Assembly (NCBI GenBank): GCA_022448645.1
Contig: JAKVBZ010000039.1
Coordinates: forward strand, 1 to 47,350
Reading direction: 5' to 3'
Source: Pirellulaceae bacterium
Lineage (GTDB): Bacteria; Planctomycetota; Planctomycetia; Pirellulales; Pirellulaceae
DNA: 47,350 nucleotides
The notes beneath the pieces were generated by a model. That model saw nothing but the letters and a program-made list of their open reading frames with translations, did not search any database and was not told where the DNA came from. Shown here one piece after another: positions 8,124 through 17,051 of this stretch; within the stretch, counting starts at the first letter, position 1, and each line of letters starts with the position of its first letter. A program made the position numbers and the translations under genes.

Positions 8124-8522
8124 TCATAAACTGGTCGTCGCGTGAGCCACCAGCGTTGTCAGATCACTCCATTCGGTTTCTTCACCCTCCCGGAAGGCAC
8201 GGTGCATGGTCCTAAGTAAGCCGTCTGGAATTTGGTGATGAAAGGTACTCATAAAGTGGGACACTTGGGGCCGCACTACTACGAAGTAACACAAGTGCGT
8301 TCGGCATCTGCCTTGAGACTCGGCCTAGGATCAGATTTTCCCACGCATCTCCAAGGTGACTACTGTGTCGTTTGTCCGATCGACCGGTTCAATCACTTAT
8401 AGATCTACCGTGAGTTGAAACCGCCAGGACACTGGCATGTTGTCATAGACTTCGCCATCGGTGAGATTCTCTAGAGACACAACTAGGGGAAACCAGGTTG
8501 CCGGTTCGTCCTTAGGGCCCAC
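8124..8522 (-). pseudogene. Possible decayed gene downstream of the RND pump
   Basis: One minus-strand frame of 133 codons begins at a GTG overlapping the pump's last codons and ends at TGA 8124-8126. It is broken by TAA at 8397-8399, TGA at 8331-8333 and TAG at 8325-8327. The pieces read as protein (for example TWFPLVVSLENLTDGEVYDN and MSTFHHQIPDGLLRTMHRAF) and first codon positions are G-rich, as in coding DNA. However, about five stops would be expected by chance in such a length, so three is not proof. It fills most of the 404-base gap at 8108-8511, where I see nothing else. Confidence 0.3.
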
Positions 8523-11500
8523 AAGGGGCCGGTCCAGTCACCATGGTTTCCTGAGCGGACTGTTCTTCGACCAGTTCTACCGACTGGCGTTTTCGTTCGA
8601 TCACTCGCTGTGCAGCATGTAAGCCACACGTCCAAAATAAAGCCGGCCGCACAAGAAACTCAAGTAACGTACTGCTGATCAGACCACCGATCATCACCGT
8701 CGCCACGGGATACAGGATCTCTTTGCCCGGTTCTCCGGCCGCCAACGCCAACGGCACTAATCCAATTCCTGTCGTCAGCGCTGTCATCAACACCGGTGCC
8801 AGACGCTCCTGTCCTGCCCGCACGATCATCTCGCGTGACCAAGTCTCGCCCTCAAATTCGATCAAGTGCAGATAATGATTGATAAGCAAGATGCCATTGC
8901 GTGCGGCGATTCCACACAGCGAGATAAAACCGATCATGGCCGCAATCGTCAGCGTTTGCCCAGTCACGTACAGCGCAGCCACGCTGCCCATAAACGCCAT
9001 CGGCAGTGCCAACATCACTTGGCAAGCGAGATTTGCACTGCGAAACATGGAATAAAGTGTGAGAAACACGCCAACCAGAGAGATGCCAAACAGTAACGCA
9101 ATCATCCGAAAAGCGGTGCGCTGACTTTCGAATTGGCCTCCATAGGTGACAAAATAGCCCTCTGGCAGCGACGCCTCGATGGGACGAAATTCACGCTGGA
9201 TCTGTTCGACCACATCCACCAATCCGCGCCCCGCAACGTTGCACTGCAAAACAACCCGCCGACGTACTTGCTCGCGATTAATCGTATTCGGACCACCTCC
9301 CAGATAGACGTTGGCCACCGAACTCAGTTTCGTTGTACCGCCACCTGGCAAATGAATCGTTTGCCGTTTCAACGATTCCAGATCTTCGCGAAACGGCTCG
9401 TCAAGTCGTACTAACAGATCGTATTTCCGTTGACCATCCAACACCTCAGAAACCACTCGGCCCTGCATGGCCGTTTGAATGAACTCCGTCACGTCGGCAC
9501 TCGTCAAGCCGAATTGTTTTAGCTGGTGCCTGTCCACCTCGATCCGAAGTTGTGGAATGGTGATCTGTGGTTCCAACTGCAGGTCCTTGACACCATCAAC
9601 ACCGGCCATCGCATCTCTCAACCTGGCCGCTTCACGTCGAAGTACTTCCAGATCGTCGCCAAACAATTTGACAGCTACTTGCGCCTTGACTCCGGACAAC
9701 ATGTGAGAAATCAAATGAGAAATTGGTTGTTCTACGGACGTCACGATACCAGGAATCTCTGCCAGCTCTTCGCGAATATCATTCACGACTTCCTCTCGGT
9801 CACGTAATGAGTGGACATCCAGAGTGGCGATGTATTCCGACGTATTGACGCCTTCGGCGTGTTCATCCAGTTCCGCCCTTCCCGTTTTTCGCACCAAGGC
9901 GACGACGTCATCGATGGCCATCAAGCGCCGGTCGACAATCTTGGCAATCTCATTGGACTGACGCAATGAAATGCCTGGCGGTAACAAAACATTTATCTGA
10001 ACCGCACCTTCGTTGAACGGAGGCAAGAAATCTCTTTCGAGTCGCCACACCCCAAACACAGCCACACCGACGAGAGTACCACCAAGCACAAAAATGGGAA
10101 TCGGTACTCGCAAACTGGTCCGGACGACACCACCCGCGAAACCGCGCAGCCATCGGGTCAGTACAGGCAAGTCGGCCGACGATGGCCGTGCTTCATTCCG
10201 CTCGGCAGTCCCTCCTTCACGACTCTTTTGACCTACCAACAACCACGACGAGAGTACAGGGGTCACCGTCAACGAAACAACCAACGAAGACAGGATCGAC
10301 ACGATGTACGCAATCCCCAAAGGTGCGAACAGTCGCCCCTCAATGCCGGTCAAAGCGAACAACGGTATAAACACCAAGACCACGATCATAGTACCAAACA
10401 CGATCGAATTCCGAATCTCGACACTCGCACGAAAGACCACAACCAACGAGGGCAACGGTCTCGCACGACAGCGGTTTTCACGTAATCGCCGGTAGATGTT
10501 CTCCACATCCACAATGGCGTCGTCGACCAGTTCTCCAATAGCGATCGCCAGCCCACCTAATGTCATGGTGTTGATCGATAGGCTGAACCAGTCGAAGACA
10601 ATCGCCGTCATAGCAATCGAAAGGGGAATCGCAGTCAGTGTAATCAACGTTGTGCGAAAATTTGCCAGAAAGAGAAACAGAATCAGCACCACCAAAATAC
10701 CACCATCACGAAGTGCCTCGACGACGTTTTGGATGGCCAGATCAATGAAAGAACTCTGTTGGTAAAGTTCAGGGACGATACGCACGTCGGGTGGCAACCT
10801 GCCTGCCAATTGGCGGAAGATGCCGTGGATGCGATCGGTCACGAGACGCGTATCAACCTCTGGCTGTTTATTGATTGTCAAAATGACTGCGGGCCCACCT
10901 TCTGGTGTGTCAGCAGCCGCGGGGATTTCTTGGCGTACTGCTGAGATCCGTCGATACGCTCCGCCGTCACCACGTTTAACCTGCGCGCCCTCAACGACCC
11001 GTGCGACCTGTCGCAATAAAATTGACTTTCCCCGCTCAGTTTTGACGACGATATCCTGCAAGTCTCGGACATCACTCACTCGACCGAGAACGCGCACCAA
11101 AAACTCGTTAGCGCCTTGATCGTCCAAATATCCACCGGTTGCATTTTGATTACTGCGTTCCAATGCCAACTCGACGTCGTGCAGTGTGACTCCGTATTTA
11201 CGCAACAAATCGGGATTCACCAACACCTGAAACTGGCGCCTTTCGCCTCCCATCACGAACACCTGGGATACACCCGGAATCGTCATCAGCTGTTGCCGCA
11301 CGACCCAATCAGCAAGTGTGCGAATCTGCATGGGAGACGTCGCTTCGTGCACTTCGACGGGCTTGCCAGCTACCGTCTGTGACCGCAGGATGGTGAATTG
11401 CTGGTGAGCCTCAACTCCATCAACGGTCCAGCGAACGCCCGGCTGCTCTTCTTTCACGACAACTGATTTCGGCAGATGCAATCCGTGCCTTTCAAACCCT

Positions 11501-12048
11501 TCACGGAGAACTTGTGGTAGAAACCCTCGTTCCAGATGGGTTTGTAAGATTCCTGGAGATTCGTTGCAGCGGAAAAGCATTGTTGCGTCATTCGGCTGAC
11601 TATACATGCCAGCAACCACCACTTGGCCGATGATCGAAGAAATAGGGGCAAGTTGGGGCTGAACACCATCAGGTAGTTGTTCACGTGCAAGCGCGATTCT
11701 TTCGGTGACAATTTGGCGGTCCGTATAGATATCGGTCCCCCAATCGAATTCGACATAGATAATCGAAACACCCACTGCCGATGATGAGCGAACAGCCTGG
11801 ACCCCTGTGGCTCCGTTCAAAGCCGCCTCCAAGGGAAACGTCACTAAAGTTTCGATTTCTTCTGGAGCCAAACCAGGGGCTTCTGTCATGACGACCACGC
11901 GTGGCCGATTCAAATCAGGTAAAACATCAATCGCTAACTGTGTGCACTTCCAACCACCGAATAACAATGCGAATGTCGCAATGGCTATCACCACCGCACG
12001 GTTGGAAAGAGCAAAACGAATGACGCCATTGAGAAAAGCTGTCAACAT
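8512..12048 (-). CDS. Heavy-metal efflux RND transporter (CzcA/CusA family)
   Basis: A 1178-residue inner-membrane proton/metal antiporter, the pump of a tripartite CzcCBA/CusCBA-like system. The N-terminal helix is followed by TEAPGLAPEEIETLVTFPLE and ALNGATGVQAVRSSS, hallmarks of the heavy-metal RND group. The acidic proton-relay helix reads GELVDDAIVDVEN at 505-517. The C-terminal half repeats the fold, with GGQFESQRTAF and a late membrane block ending near residue 1140. It is about 120 residues longer than usual family members: residues 153-240 carry extra periplasmic sequence and a smaller extra stretch lies near 360-385. It is the last gene of the efflux operon, 45 bases after the adaptor gene. 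Metal specificity cannot be read safely; the His-rich adaptor suggests divalent or copper-type ions. Confidence 0.93.
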   Translation of the reverse strand: MLTAFLNGVIRFALSNRAVVIAIATFALLFGGWKCTQLAIDVLPDLNRPRVVVMTEAPGLAPEEIETLVTFPLEAALNGATGVQAVRSSSAVGVSIIYVEFDWGTDIYTDRQIVTERIALAREQLPDGVQPQLAPISSIIGQVVVAGMYSQPNDATMLFRCNESPGILQTHLERGFLPQVLREGFERHGLHLPKSVVVKEEQPGVRWTVDGVEAHQQFTILRSQTVAGKPVEVHEATSPMQIRTLADWVVRQQLMTIPGVSQVFVMGGERRQFQVLVNPDLLRKYGVTLHDVELALERSNQNATGGYLDDQGANEFLVRVLGRVSDVRDLQDIVVKTERGKSILLRQVARVVEGAQVKRGDGGAYRRISAVRQEIPAAADTPEGGPAVILTINKQPEVDTRLVTDRIHGIFRQLAGRLPPDVRIVPELYQQSSFIDLAIQNVVEALRDGGILVVLILFLFLANFRTTLITLTAIPLSIAMTAIVFDWFSLSINTMTLGGLAIAIGELVDDAIVDVENIYRRLRENRCRARPLPSLVVVFRASVEIRNSIVFGTMIVVLVFIPLFALTGIEGRLFAPLGIAYIVSILSSLVVSLTVTPVLSSWLLVGQKSREGGTAERNEARPSSADLPVLTRWLRGFAGGVVRTSLRVPIPIFVLGGTLVGVAVFGVWRLERDFLPPFNEGAVQINVLLPPGISLRQSNEIAKIVDRRLMAIDDVVALVRKTGRAELDEHAEGVNTSEYIATLDVHSLRDREEVVNDIREELAEIPGIVTSVEQPISHLISHMLSGVKAQVAVKLFGDDLEVLRREAARLRDAMAGVDGVKDLQLEPQITIPQLRIEVDRHQLKQFGLTSADVTEFIQTAMQGRVVSEVLDGQRKYDLLVRLDEPFREDLESLKRQTIHLPGGGTTKLSSVANVYLGGGPNTINREQVRRRVVLQCNVAGRGLVDVVEQIQREFRPIEASLPEGYFVTYGGQFESQRTAFRMIALLFGISLVGVFLTLYSMFRSANLACQVMLALPMAFMGSVAALYVTGQTLTIAAMIGFISLCGIAARNGILLINHYLHLIEFEGETWSREMIVRAGQERLAPVLMTALTTGIGLVPLALAAGEPGKEILYPVATVMIGGLISSTLLEFLVRPALFWTCGLHAAQRVIERKRQSVELVEEQSAQETMVTGPAPCGP

Positions 12049-12093
12049 GAATTTCTACCGATCCAGGTGAGACACTTTGACTTAGGATCCCAG

Positions 12094-13659
12094 TTAGTGG
12101 CTATGTCCGTGGTGGGCGTCGAGCCCACCGCCAATTTGGTTCTGCAACGTCAGATGCATTTGATAGGCGCCTGACAACACTACGGATTTCCCAACCAACG
12201 AAGCGTCTCGCGCGACCACCACCGAATCGCGATCGGCATACATGACATGAACACCCATGCGTTGAAAGAGGTCTCCATCCTTTACAAACAGAAATGATTC
12301 TGCTCCCTCTCGAATCACGGCATCAGCAGGAAGCACGATCTGGTTTTCCCAAGGTTCGCCTATGGGAATCTTGACTTCCATTCGCTGACCTGGACGAAAC
12401 CGCCAAGCTACAAAACGGTGACCATGATCACTCTCGTCACGAACCAAGTGGTTCGGAAGGCTCAAATAAAAAGGCAGCGATCTTGTATCACGTTCGACAC
12501 GGTCTGCGACGTAAAGGATCTGCAATTCAAGGCGCTCGTCCACTGAACGATCTTTCTCCACATGTGACACCATCACATCCCACGACTCCCGAGCCGCTTG
12601 AACTAAAAGTTCAGCGTCATCATCGAATGCCTGGCCTTCCACGTACAACCAACGGTGGTCCGCCAATACAGATAGGGCACTACCAGCTGCCACGGATTGA
12701 CCTCGCCTAACCAAAACTTGCTGCACGTGGTAAAAATGCCCCGTGAAGTCCGGTTCCACATCGTCGTCAAAGGCAGGTGCCTTGACCGTCAGCGAAGGCA
12801 ACAACTTACGACTCTCTAAAATCCCATCGATCTGTGCCTCGCTCAGTCCGTGCAGTAACAGGCCCTGACGTTGAGCGTGTAGCGCCGCTTGAATTTTTTC
12901 CATCTCATACTCGTGCTCCAAGACGCGACGCCCAGGAATCACTCCCTCTGGCAACGATTGCAAACGTTCAATCTCTCGCCTCACCACATCCAGTTCCTGA
13001 GCGGACTGCAGGAAATCACGCTGGGATGTCACTAAGTCTTCGTGCGTCAGACGCAGGTCGAACAGCGGCTGGTCCGGCTGCACAACTTCGCCTTCGACCG
13101 GATAAACGCGTGTCACAACCCCCGTCATAGGTGCGGTGATGTCGACTTGCGTTCGACCAGGTCGCTCTATCACCATCGCTGGTACAGATACCGTCCGAAC
13201 AAACGTCCCCAACTGAATGATTCCGGTCCTCAAACCAATGTTTTGGCGTGCCGTTCGATCAAGCTTTATCGACTGCGATCCACCCTGAGAACCCCCCACG
13301 TGATCGTGAGAGTGATCTTCTCCGGCTATCTCATGGACTTGCGTCTGGTGAGGGTGATGCGAGTCGTCTTCGTGCGTGTGCTCGGAACCTATGGCAGATC
13401 TCTTGTGCGCGTGGGAATGTCCATCATGAAGTCCATTTCCGTGGGAACTGTGTTCCTGACCGAGACGTTGTTGATCATCGCGAACAAAACCATCCTGATG
13501 ACGTGACTGGTAACCCAGCAAACATTGTCTGGCAATGGGAAACCACCACGCAGAGGAGCCTCCAGCTACAAGACCAGCGACCGCAAGGGTGATTGCTATC
13601 CAGGCCTTACCGGACGTTCTACCCAATGGCAACGTGGACGGTGAGGTGGCGTTTGGCAT
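12094..13659 (-). CDS. Periplasmic adaptor of heavy-metal RND efflux, His-rich (CusB/CzcB-like)
   Basis: A 521-residue membrane-fusion protein that links the RND pump to the outer-membrane channel. An N-terminal membrane anchor (18-45) is followed by a His-rich stretch at 70-120 with about fifteen histidines (HDGHSHAHK, HEDDSHHPHQ, DHSHDH), and the protein ends DAHHGHSH. Such stretches bind metal and may deliver it to the pump. Residues 150-200 show the lipoyl-like half motif (ITAPMTGVVTRVYPVEGEVV), then a coiled-coil hairpin, then a beta-barrel with PGQRMEVKIPIGEP. It lies between the Cys/His-rich gene and the pump gene, all on the minus strand. Confidence 0.9.
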   Translation of the reverse strand: MPNATSPSTLPLGRTSGKAWIAITLAVAGLVAGGSSAWWFPIARQCLLGYQSRHQDGFVRDDQQRLGQEHSSHGNGLHDGHSHAHKRSAIGSEHTHEDDSHHPHQTQVHEIAGEDHSHDHVGGSQGGSQSIKLDRTARQNIGLRTGIIQLGTFVRTVSVPAMVIERPGRTQVDITAPMTGVVTRVYPVEGEVVQPDQPLFDLRLTHEDLVTSQRDFLQSAQELDVVRREIERLQSLPEGVIPGRRVLEHEYEMEKIQAALHAQRQGLLLHGLSEAQIDGILESRKLLPSLTVKAPAFDDDVEPDFTGHFYHVQQVLVRRGQSVAAGSALSVLADHRWLYVEGQAFDDDAELLVQAARESWDVMVSHVEKDRSVDERLELQILYVADRVERDTRSLPFYLSLPNHLVRDESDHGHRFVAWRFRPGQRMEVKIPIGEPWENQIVLPADAVIREGAESFLFVKDGDLFQRMGVHVMYADRDSVVVARDASLVGKSVVLSGAYQMHLTLQNQIGGGLDAHHGHSH

Positions 13660-13799
13660 GTTTTTACTTTCGTTCGGAGGAAGAATAGGAGAGCAACATG
13701 TCCTTGACTTGTCACCCGGTATGGAAATATTTCCTGACTACCCAACGCAGGCGTAACAACATTAGGGGCAAGGGAGACGCAGATAAGAATATCAGTGCG

Positions 13800-14324
13800 T
13801 TAGATGAGAAACACGCAATACACCTGCTGGGCGCGCACCGGAAGCTTCTCACCCTCCGACTCGGTGTCGGATTCGTAGCGGAAACCGTGAGGTTTCTCAC
13901 CACCAAGCAACGGGACCGGATTGATACAGATTTCACCTGTGTTCATCCCCCGGCGAACGTCTTGTATTTCTTCGAACGGTGCTAGAGAAATTACGAACAG
14001 GCATCGTAGCTGGTCGCACTCCTGCGGAAACGAATGTTCGCGCGACTTCTCGCCCGGCTCGACTTGACCAACAGGACCATTGGAATGAACACCGTGTTGC
14101 ATCAAACCATGTTCTAAACAAACATGTGGTCGGAAATTTACCTGAGGGGAAACCTGCGAGCCGGTTCCGCAGCACATCCCAACCGTCATGTGCACGTGGT
14201 GCCAACAGCAGCCCAGCCCCAAATGGACCAGTAAAACCACAACGCTCATCGCAGCAACCACATTACGCACAGGAATGTAGACCTTCGGTTCATGCCTTTG
14301 GAAAACGTGGAACCACTTATTCAA
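13800..14324 (-). CDS. Cys/His-rich membrane-anchored protein of the efflux operon
   Basis: A 174-residue protein with one hydrophobic segment at about 23-40 directly followed by CCWHHVHMTVGMCC, then further Cys and His (HVCLEHGLMQHGVH). The Cys and His spacing suggests a metal site on the periplasmic side, but I recognise no family. A second half contains ECDQLRCLFVISLA and ends with VYCVFLI. It sits between the TolC-like gene and the adaptor gene on the same strand, so it is probably a metal-binding accessory of the pump. The start at 14324 is the first ATG; Met26 is an alternative. Confidence 0.6.
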   Translation of the reverse strand: MNKWFHVFQRHEPKVYIPVRNVVAAMSVVVLLVHLGLGCCWHHVHMTVGMCCGTGSQVSPQVNFRPHVCLEHGLMQHGVHSNGPVGQVEPGEKSREHSFPQECDQLRCLFVISLAPFEEIQDVRRGMNTGEICINPVPLLGGEKPHGFRYESDTESEGEKLPVRAQQVYCVFLI

Positions 14325-14467
14325 TCATTGCTTTTCCGAGCCCAATGGTCAATGCCGTCAGAACCGGTACAACCCGCATGGCACGAGATCTCAAGCAGTG
14401 CTCTTGTGGTTTACCTCGAGAAAGTTCAACCCCCCGCGTCCGTCTTCGACATCCCTCCACAAAAGTG

Positions 14468-15889
14468 CTATTCGCCGCGCAGACTATCCATCAAAAGCAG
14501 TCCGTTGATCTCTGTGTTAGCAGCCCAAAAATCTCCTAGGGCATCCACGTATGCCAAACGAGCTTGAGAATAATTTCGTTGTGCCGTTACAAGCTCCAAA
14601 CTGGAAACTTCACCAGCCTCAAAAGCCTGGCTCACGAACTCCAATGTAATTTCGGCGTTGGCTAGGATTCCTCCGTCCCGCACGTAACTTTCAACCTGAT
14701 TACGGGCAACGGCATAACGCTGAAAGGCAGTTGCCAATCGCTGGCGAAAGCTAAGCTTTAATCGATCAATCGCCCTGTCAGCTACGACGGCCTCGGCATG
14801 GGCCTGCCGGATCGCACCTTGATTCCGGTCCAACCAGGGAATGGCCATGGCAACTTGAATATTCGCATTGCTGCTGTTCGTATCATTGTCACTTTGCAAA
14901 ATGGCCTGAAAATCCACGTTCGACACCGGCTCGGCACAGGCTCGCCGCACCTCCCATCGTGCTCGCTCGGCTTCACGCATTGCAGCCGACATTTCGGGAC
15001 TTTCCGAAATAAGACGTGCGAGCAGCTCTTCGTAATCGAGCCGCGTCCCAATGTCGTCCAGATCGCCTTCCAAAGCTTGTGGAAAAAGATTCGGTGTCCC
15101 CAAAACCGCAGTCAGTCGCGACCAGGCAGCCGAGTACTGCTCGCGAGTGTTTTGCAACAACAACTCAGCCGACTGCAACTCCAACTCAATTCGTAGCACG
15201 TCGAATCTACGTAGCTCTTGAGGGTACATAGCACGCGCAATTTCAACAGCCTCCCCCGCAATCTGGACGAGCCGTTCGGCCAAGTCGCGACGCCGCTGTG
15301 CGATAAGTGTGTCATAATAATTCAGGTGGACATCGGTCAGTATTCGACGCTGGGCGACCATCCACTGTTCTTCTGCCACGGCGACTTCCTGACCCACAAC
15401 AGCACGGTTCAGACGGAGCTTGCCTCCGCGAATAAACTCTTGCCGCAAGTACACACCTTGTTGCTCGGAGACACCACCACTTCCCAACTGCTGCCCGGAA
15501 TAACCAGCCACCGTATTCGGAGGCAATCCAACTTGAAGACGTTTTCCCTGAAGCGCTTGTACCCGTGCACGAGCTTCTGCCAACGCAGGACTTTGAGCTA
15601 AAGCCATTTGCTCGAGTTCTTTCAAGGAAAGCACCGCACTCGCCGGTTCCATCAACAATCCATCAGAAACAGCCGGCTCAGGCTTCGGCGCTTCGGACGT
15701 TGTGACAAAGTTCGTCAACCGGATCTCCGAAGAATTTACCGGCGGCAAACGAACTGGTACTTCGTGGAACAAACCTTTCGGTAGCAGGTTAGGAACTTGG
15801 GGAGTCTCTTCGGCAGCCGCCCGAAAGCCTATCTGCACGGATAGCCACAAGCCGTATACGAAACACATTACCCAAGACCTGGCCAACAT
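14468..15889 (-). CDS. TolC-family outer-membrane efflux channel
   Basis: A 473-residue protein with a signal peptide (1-26, ending RAAAEE). After a variable N-terminal region to about 85, two long alpha-helical repeats of the OEP type follow, with LAQSPALAEARARVQALQGKR in the first and MSAAMREAERARWEVRRA in the second (both shortened in meaning to the helical heptads seen). The second repeat ends with VSSLELVTAQRNYSQARLAY, a typical closing helix. It forms the outer-membrane and periplasmic tunnel of the pump encoded downstream. It is the first gene of the minus-strand operon and no regulator is adjacent. Confidence 0.9.
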   Translation of the reverse strand: MLARSWVMCFVYGLWLSVQIGFRAAAEETPQVPNLLPKGLFHEVPVRLPPVNSSEIRLTNFVTTSEAPKPEPAVSDGLLMEPASAVLSLKELEQMALAQSPALAEARARVQALQGKRLQVGLPPNTVAGYSGQQLGSGGVSEQQGVYLRQEFIRGGKLRLNRAVVGQEVAVAEEQWMVAQRRILTDVHLNYYDTLIAQRRRDLAERLVQIAGEAVEIARAMYPQELRRFDVLRIELELQSAELLLQNTREQYSAAWSRLTAVLGTPNLFPQALEGDLDDIGTRLDYEELLARLISESPEMSAAMREAERARWEVRRACAEPVSNVDFQAILQSDNDTNSSNANIQVAMAIPWLDRNQGAIRQAHAEAVVADRAIDRLKLSFRQRLATAFQRYAVARNQVESYVRDGGILANAEITLEFVSQAFEAGEVSSLELVTAQRNYSQARLAYVDALGDFWAANTEINGLLLMDSLRGE

Positions 15890-16098
15890 AGGAATCCAAT
15901 GGACGGCATGAAGGACTATTCAACCGTGATCGTTATCGGCCTGAGAGGGCAAAGTACGTGAGATTAGTAGTCCTTGTCTGGCCACCATCCCGCTAGCGAT
16001 GCAGTGACAGCCATCCCATAGCAATCGACGCTTGTGGCGTAGAAATCGGGTAATCGTGTAGCCCTTAACGGCTGTTCGACGCATTCCCGGCACCCCAG

Positions 16099-16518
16099 TC
16101 ACTCCACAATGAATTCCGTCTCACCTTTGTCGACGAACAGCCGAAGAAAATTCTTCCCTCGTACCTCGACCACACGATCTTGCCTCTCACTACTTCCCAG
16201 CGCAGATTGAACAGTTGGTAGTTCGTAGACGTCGTAGCTCTTCGACAATACCTTCAGTTCGATCTTTTTTTCCGACAACGCCACAGGGAAGCCGTCCGCT
16301 TCGGATGGTGTGTGAGACCCCTCGTGAATGGCACCCGTTACATCATCGATTGTCCAGCGCTGACCTAAGCGTTCGAGCTGCCAGTCGGCGGCTACAAGCC
16401 TGCTGGGTGTGGTGAAACACAAACCAAAGCAGAACATGCCAAAGACCAACATAAGATTGAACAAACCCTTGAACGGCATAGGTGGTTCGCGCCTCATAAA
16501 AAAGAGCTTGCCTAACAT
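16099..16518 (-). CDS. Small exported hypothetical protein
   Basis: A 139-residue protein. A basic N-terminus (MRREPPMPFKG) precedes a hydrophobic segment with several Phe and Met at about 19-40 and a possible signal-peptidase site LVAAD. The mature part of about 95 residues is polar and beta-like, with a Cys-free C-terminus ending GETEFIVE. I recognise no family. Met8 or Met14 may be the true start, since either gives a better-shaped signal peptide. It stands alone upstream of the efflux operon; the 209 bases at 15890-16098 hold only a weak 60-codon frame. Confidence 0.6.
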   Translation of the reverse strand: MLGKLFFMRREPPMPFKGLFNLMLVFGMFCFGLCFTTPSRLVAADWQLERLGQRWTIDDVTGAIHEGSHTPSEADGFPVALSEKKIELKVLSKSYDVYELPTVQSALGSSERQDRVVEVRGKNFLRLFVDKGETEFIVE

Positions 16519-16730
16519 ATCTATTCAAACACGGTGACTTTCGACATGTCAGCGCACTGACACTTACTTTCCATGGAAACGATGGAAGCCATCCGACCCC
16601 AGACGACATAAATCTCGCAGATTGCCGAGTAGCTTTCGTTGTACCTAATCTAACGCAACATCAGCGTAGATCACCACCTGGCGCACCAAAAAAGCGACTG
16701 CGTACCGAGAATCGGACGCAATCGCTCGAG

Positions 16731-16817
16731 CGGAGAGGACAGGATTTGAACCTGCGGACCGGTCACCCGGTCACCGATTTAGCAAACCGGCGCTTTCGAC
16801 CACTCAGCCACCTCTCC
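16731..16817 (-). tRNA. tRNA-Ser(GCU)
   Basis: Read on the minus strand, the acceptor stem GGAGAGG pairs with CCTCTCC and the discriminator is G. The anticodon stem CCGGT/ATCGG encloses loop TTGCTAA, so the anticodon is GCU, for AGC/AGU codons. A long class II variable arm with a perfect six-base stem GACCGG/CCGGTC is present, as expected for serine. The T arm carries GGTTCAAATCC. CCA is not encoded. A hairpin, CACGTTT-TGTG-AAACGTG, lies at 16825-16842, just upstream of the mature 5' end. Confidence 0.97.
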
Positions 16818-17051
16818 CAAATGACACGTTTTGTGAAACGTGGACTCTATTGTGCAACAGGTACGCCACAACTGCAAGACGACTTCGACAGCTCAGCCAA
16901 ATTCAACTTTCTCTTTCTGTTGTCATCCATCCAACGCACTCCGAGAAAACCACAACGGAACAAATCGAGTCGTGCATTTGACCTTGCAGATCGGCCGGCA
17001 AATGATGGATAACTCGACGCATCGCGCTATCGCAGCCAAAGGTATCTTGAG

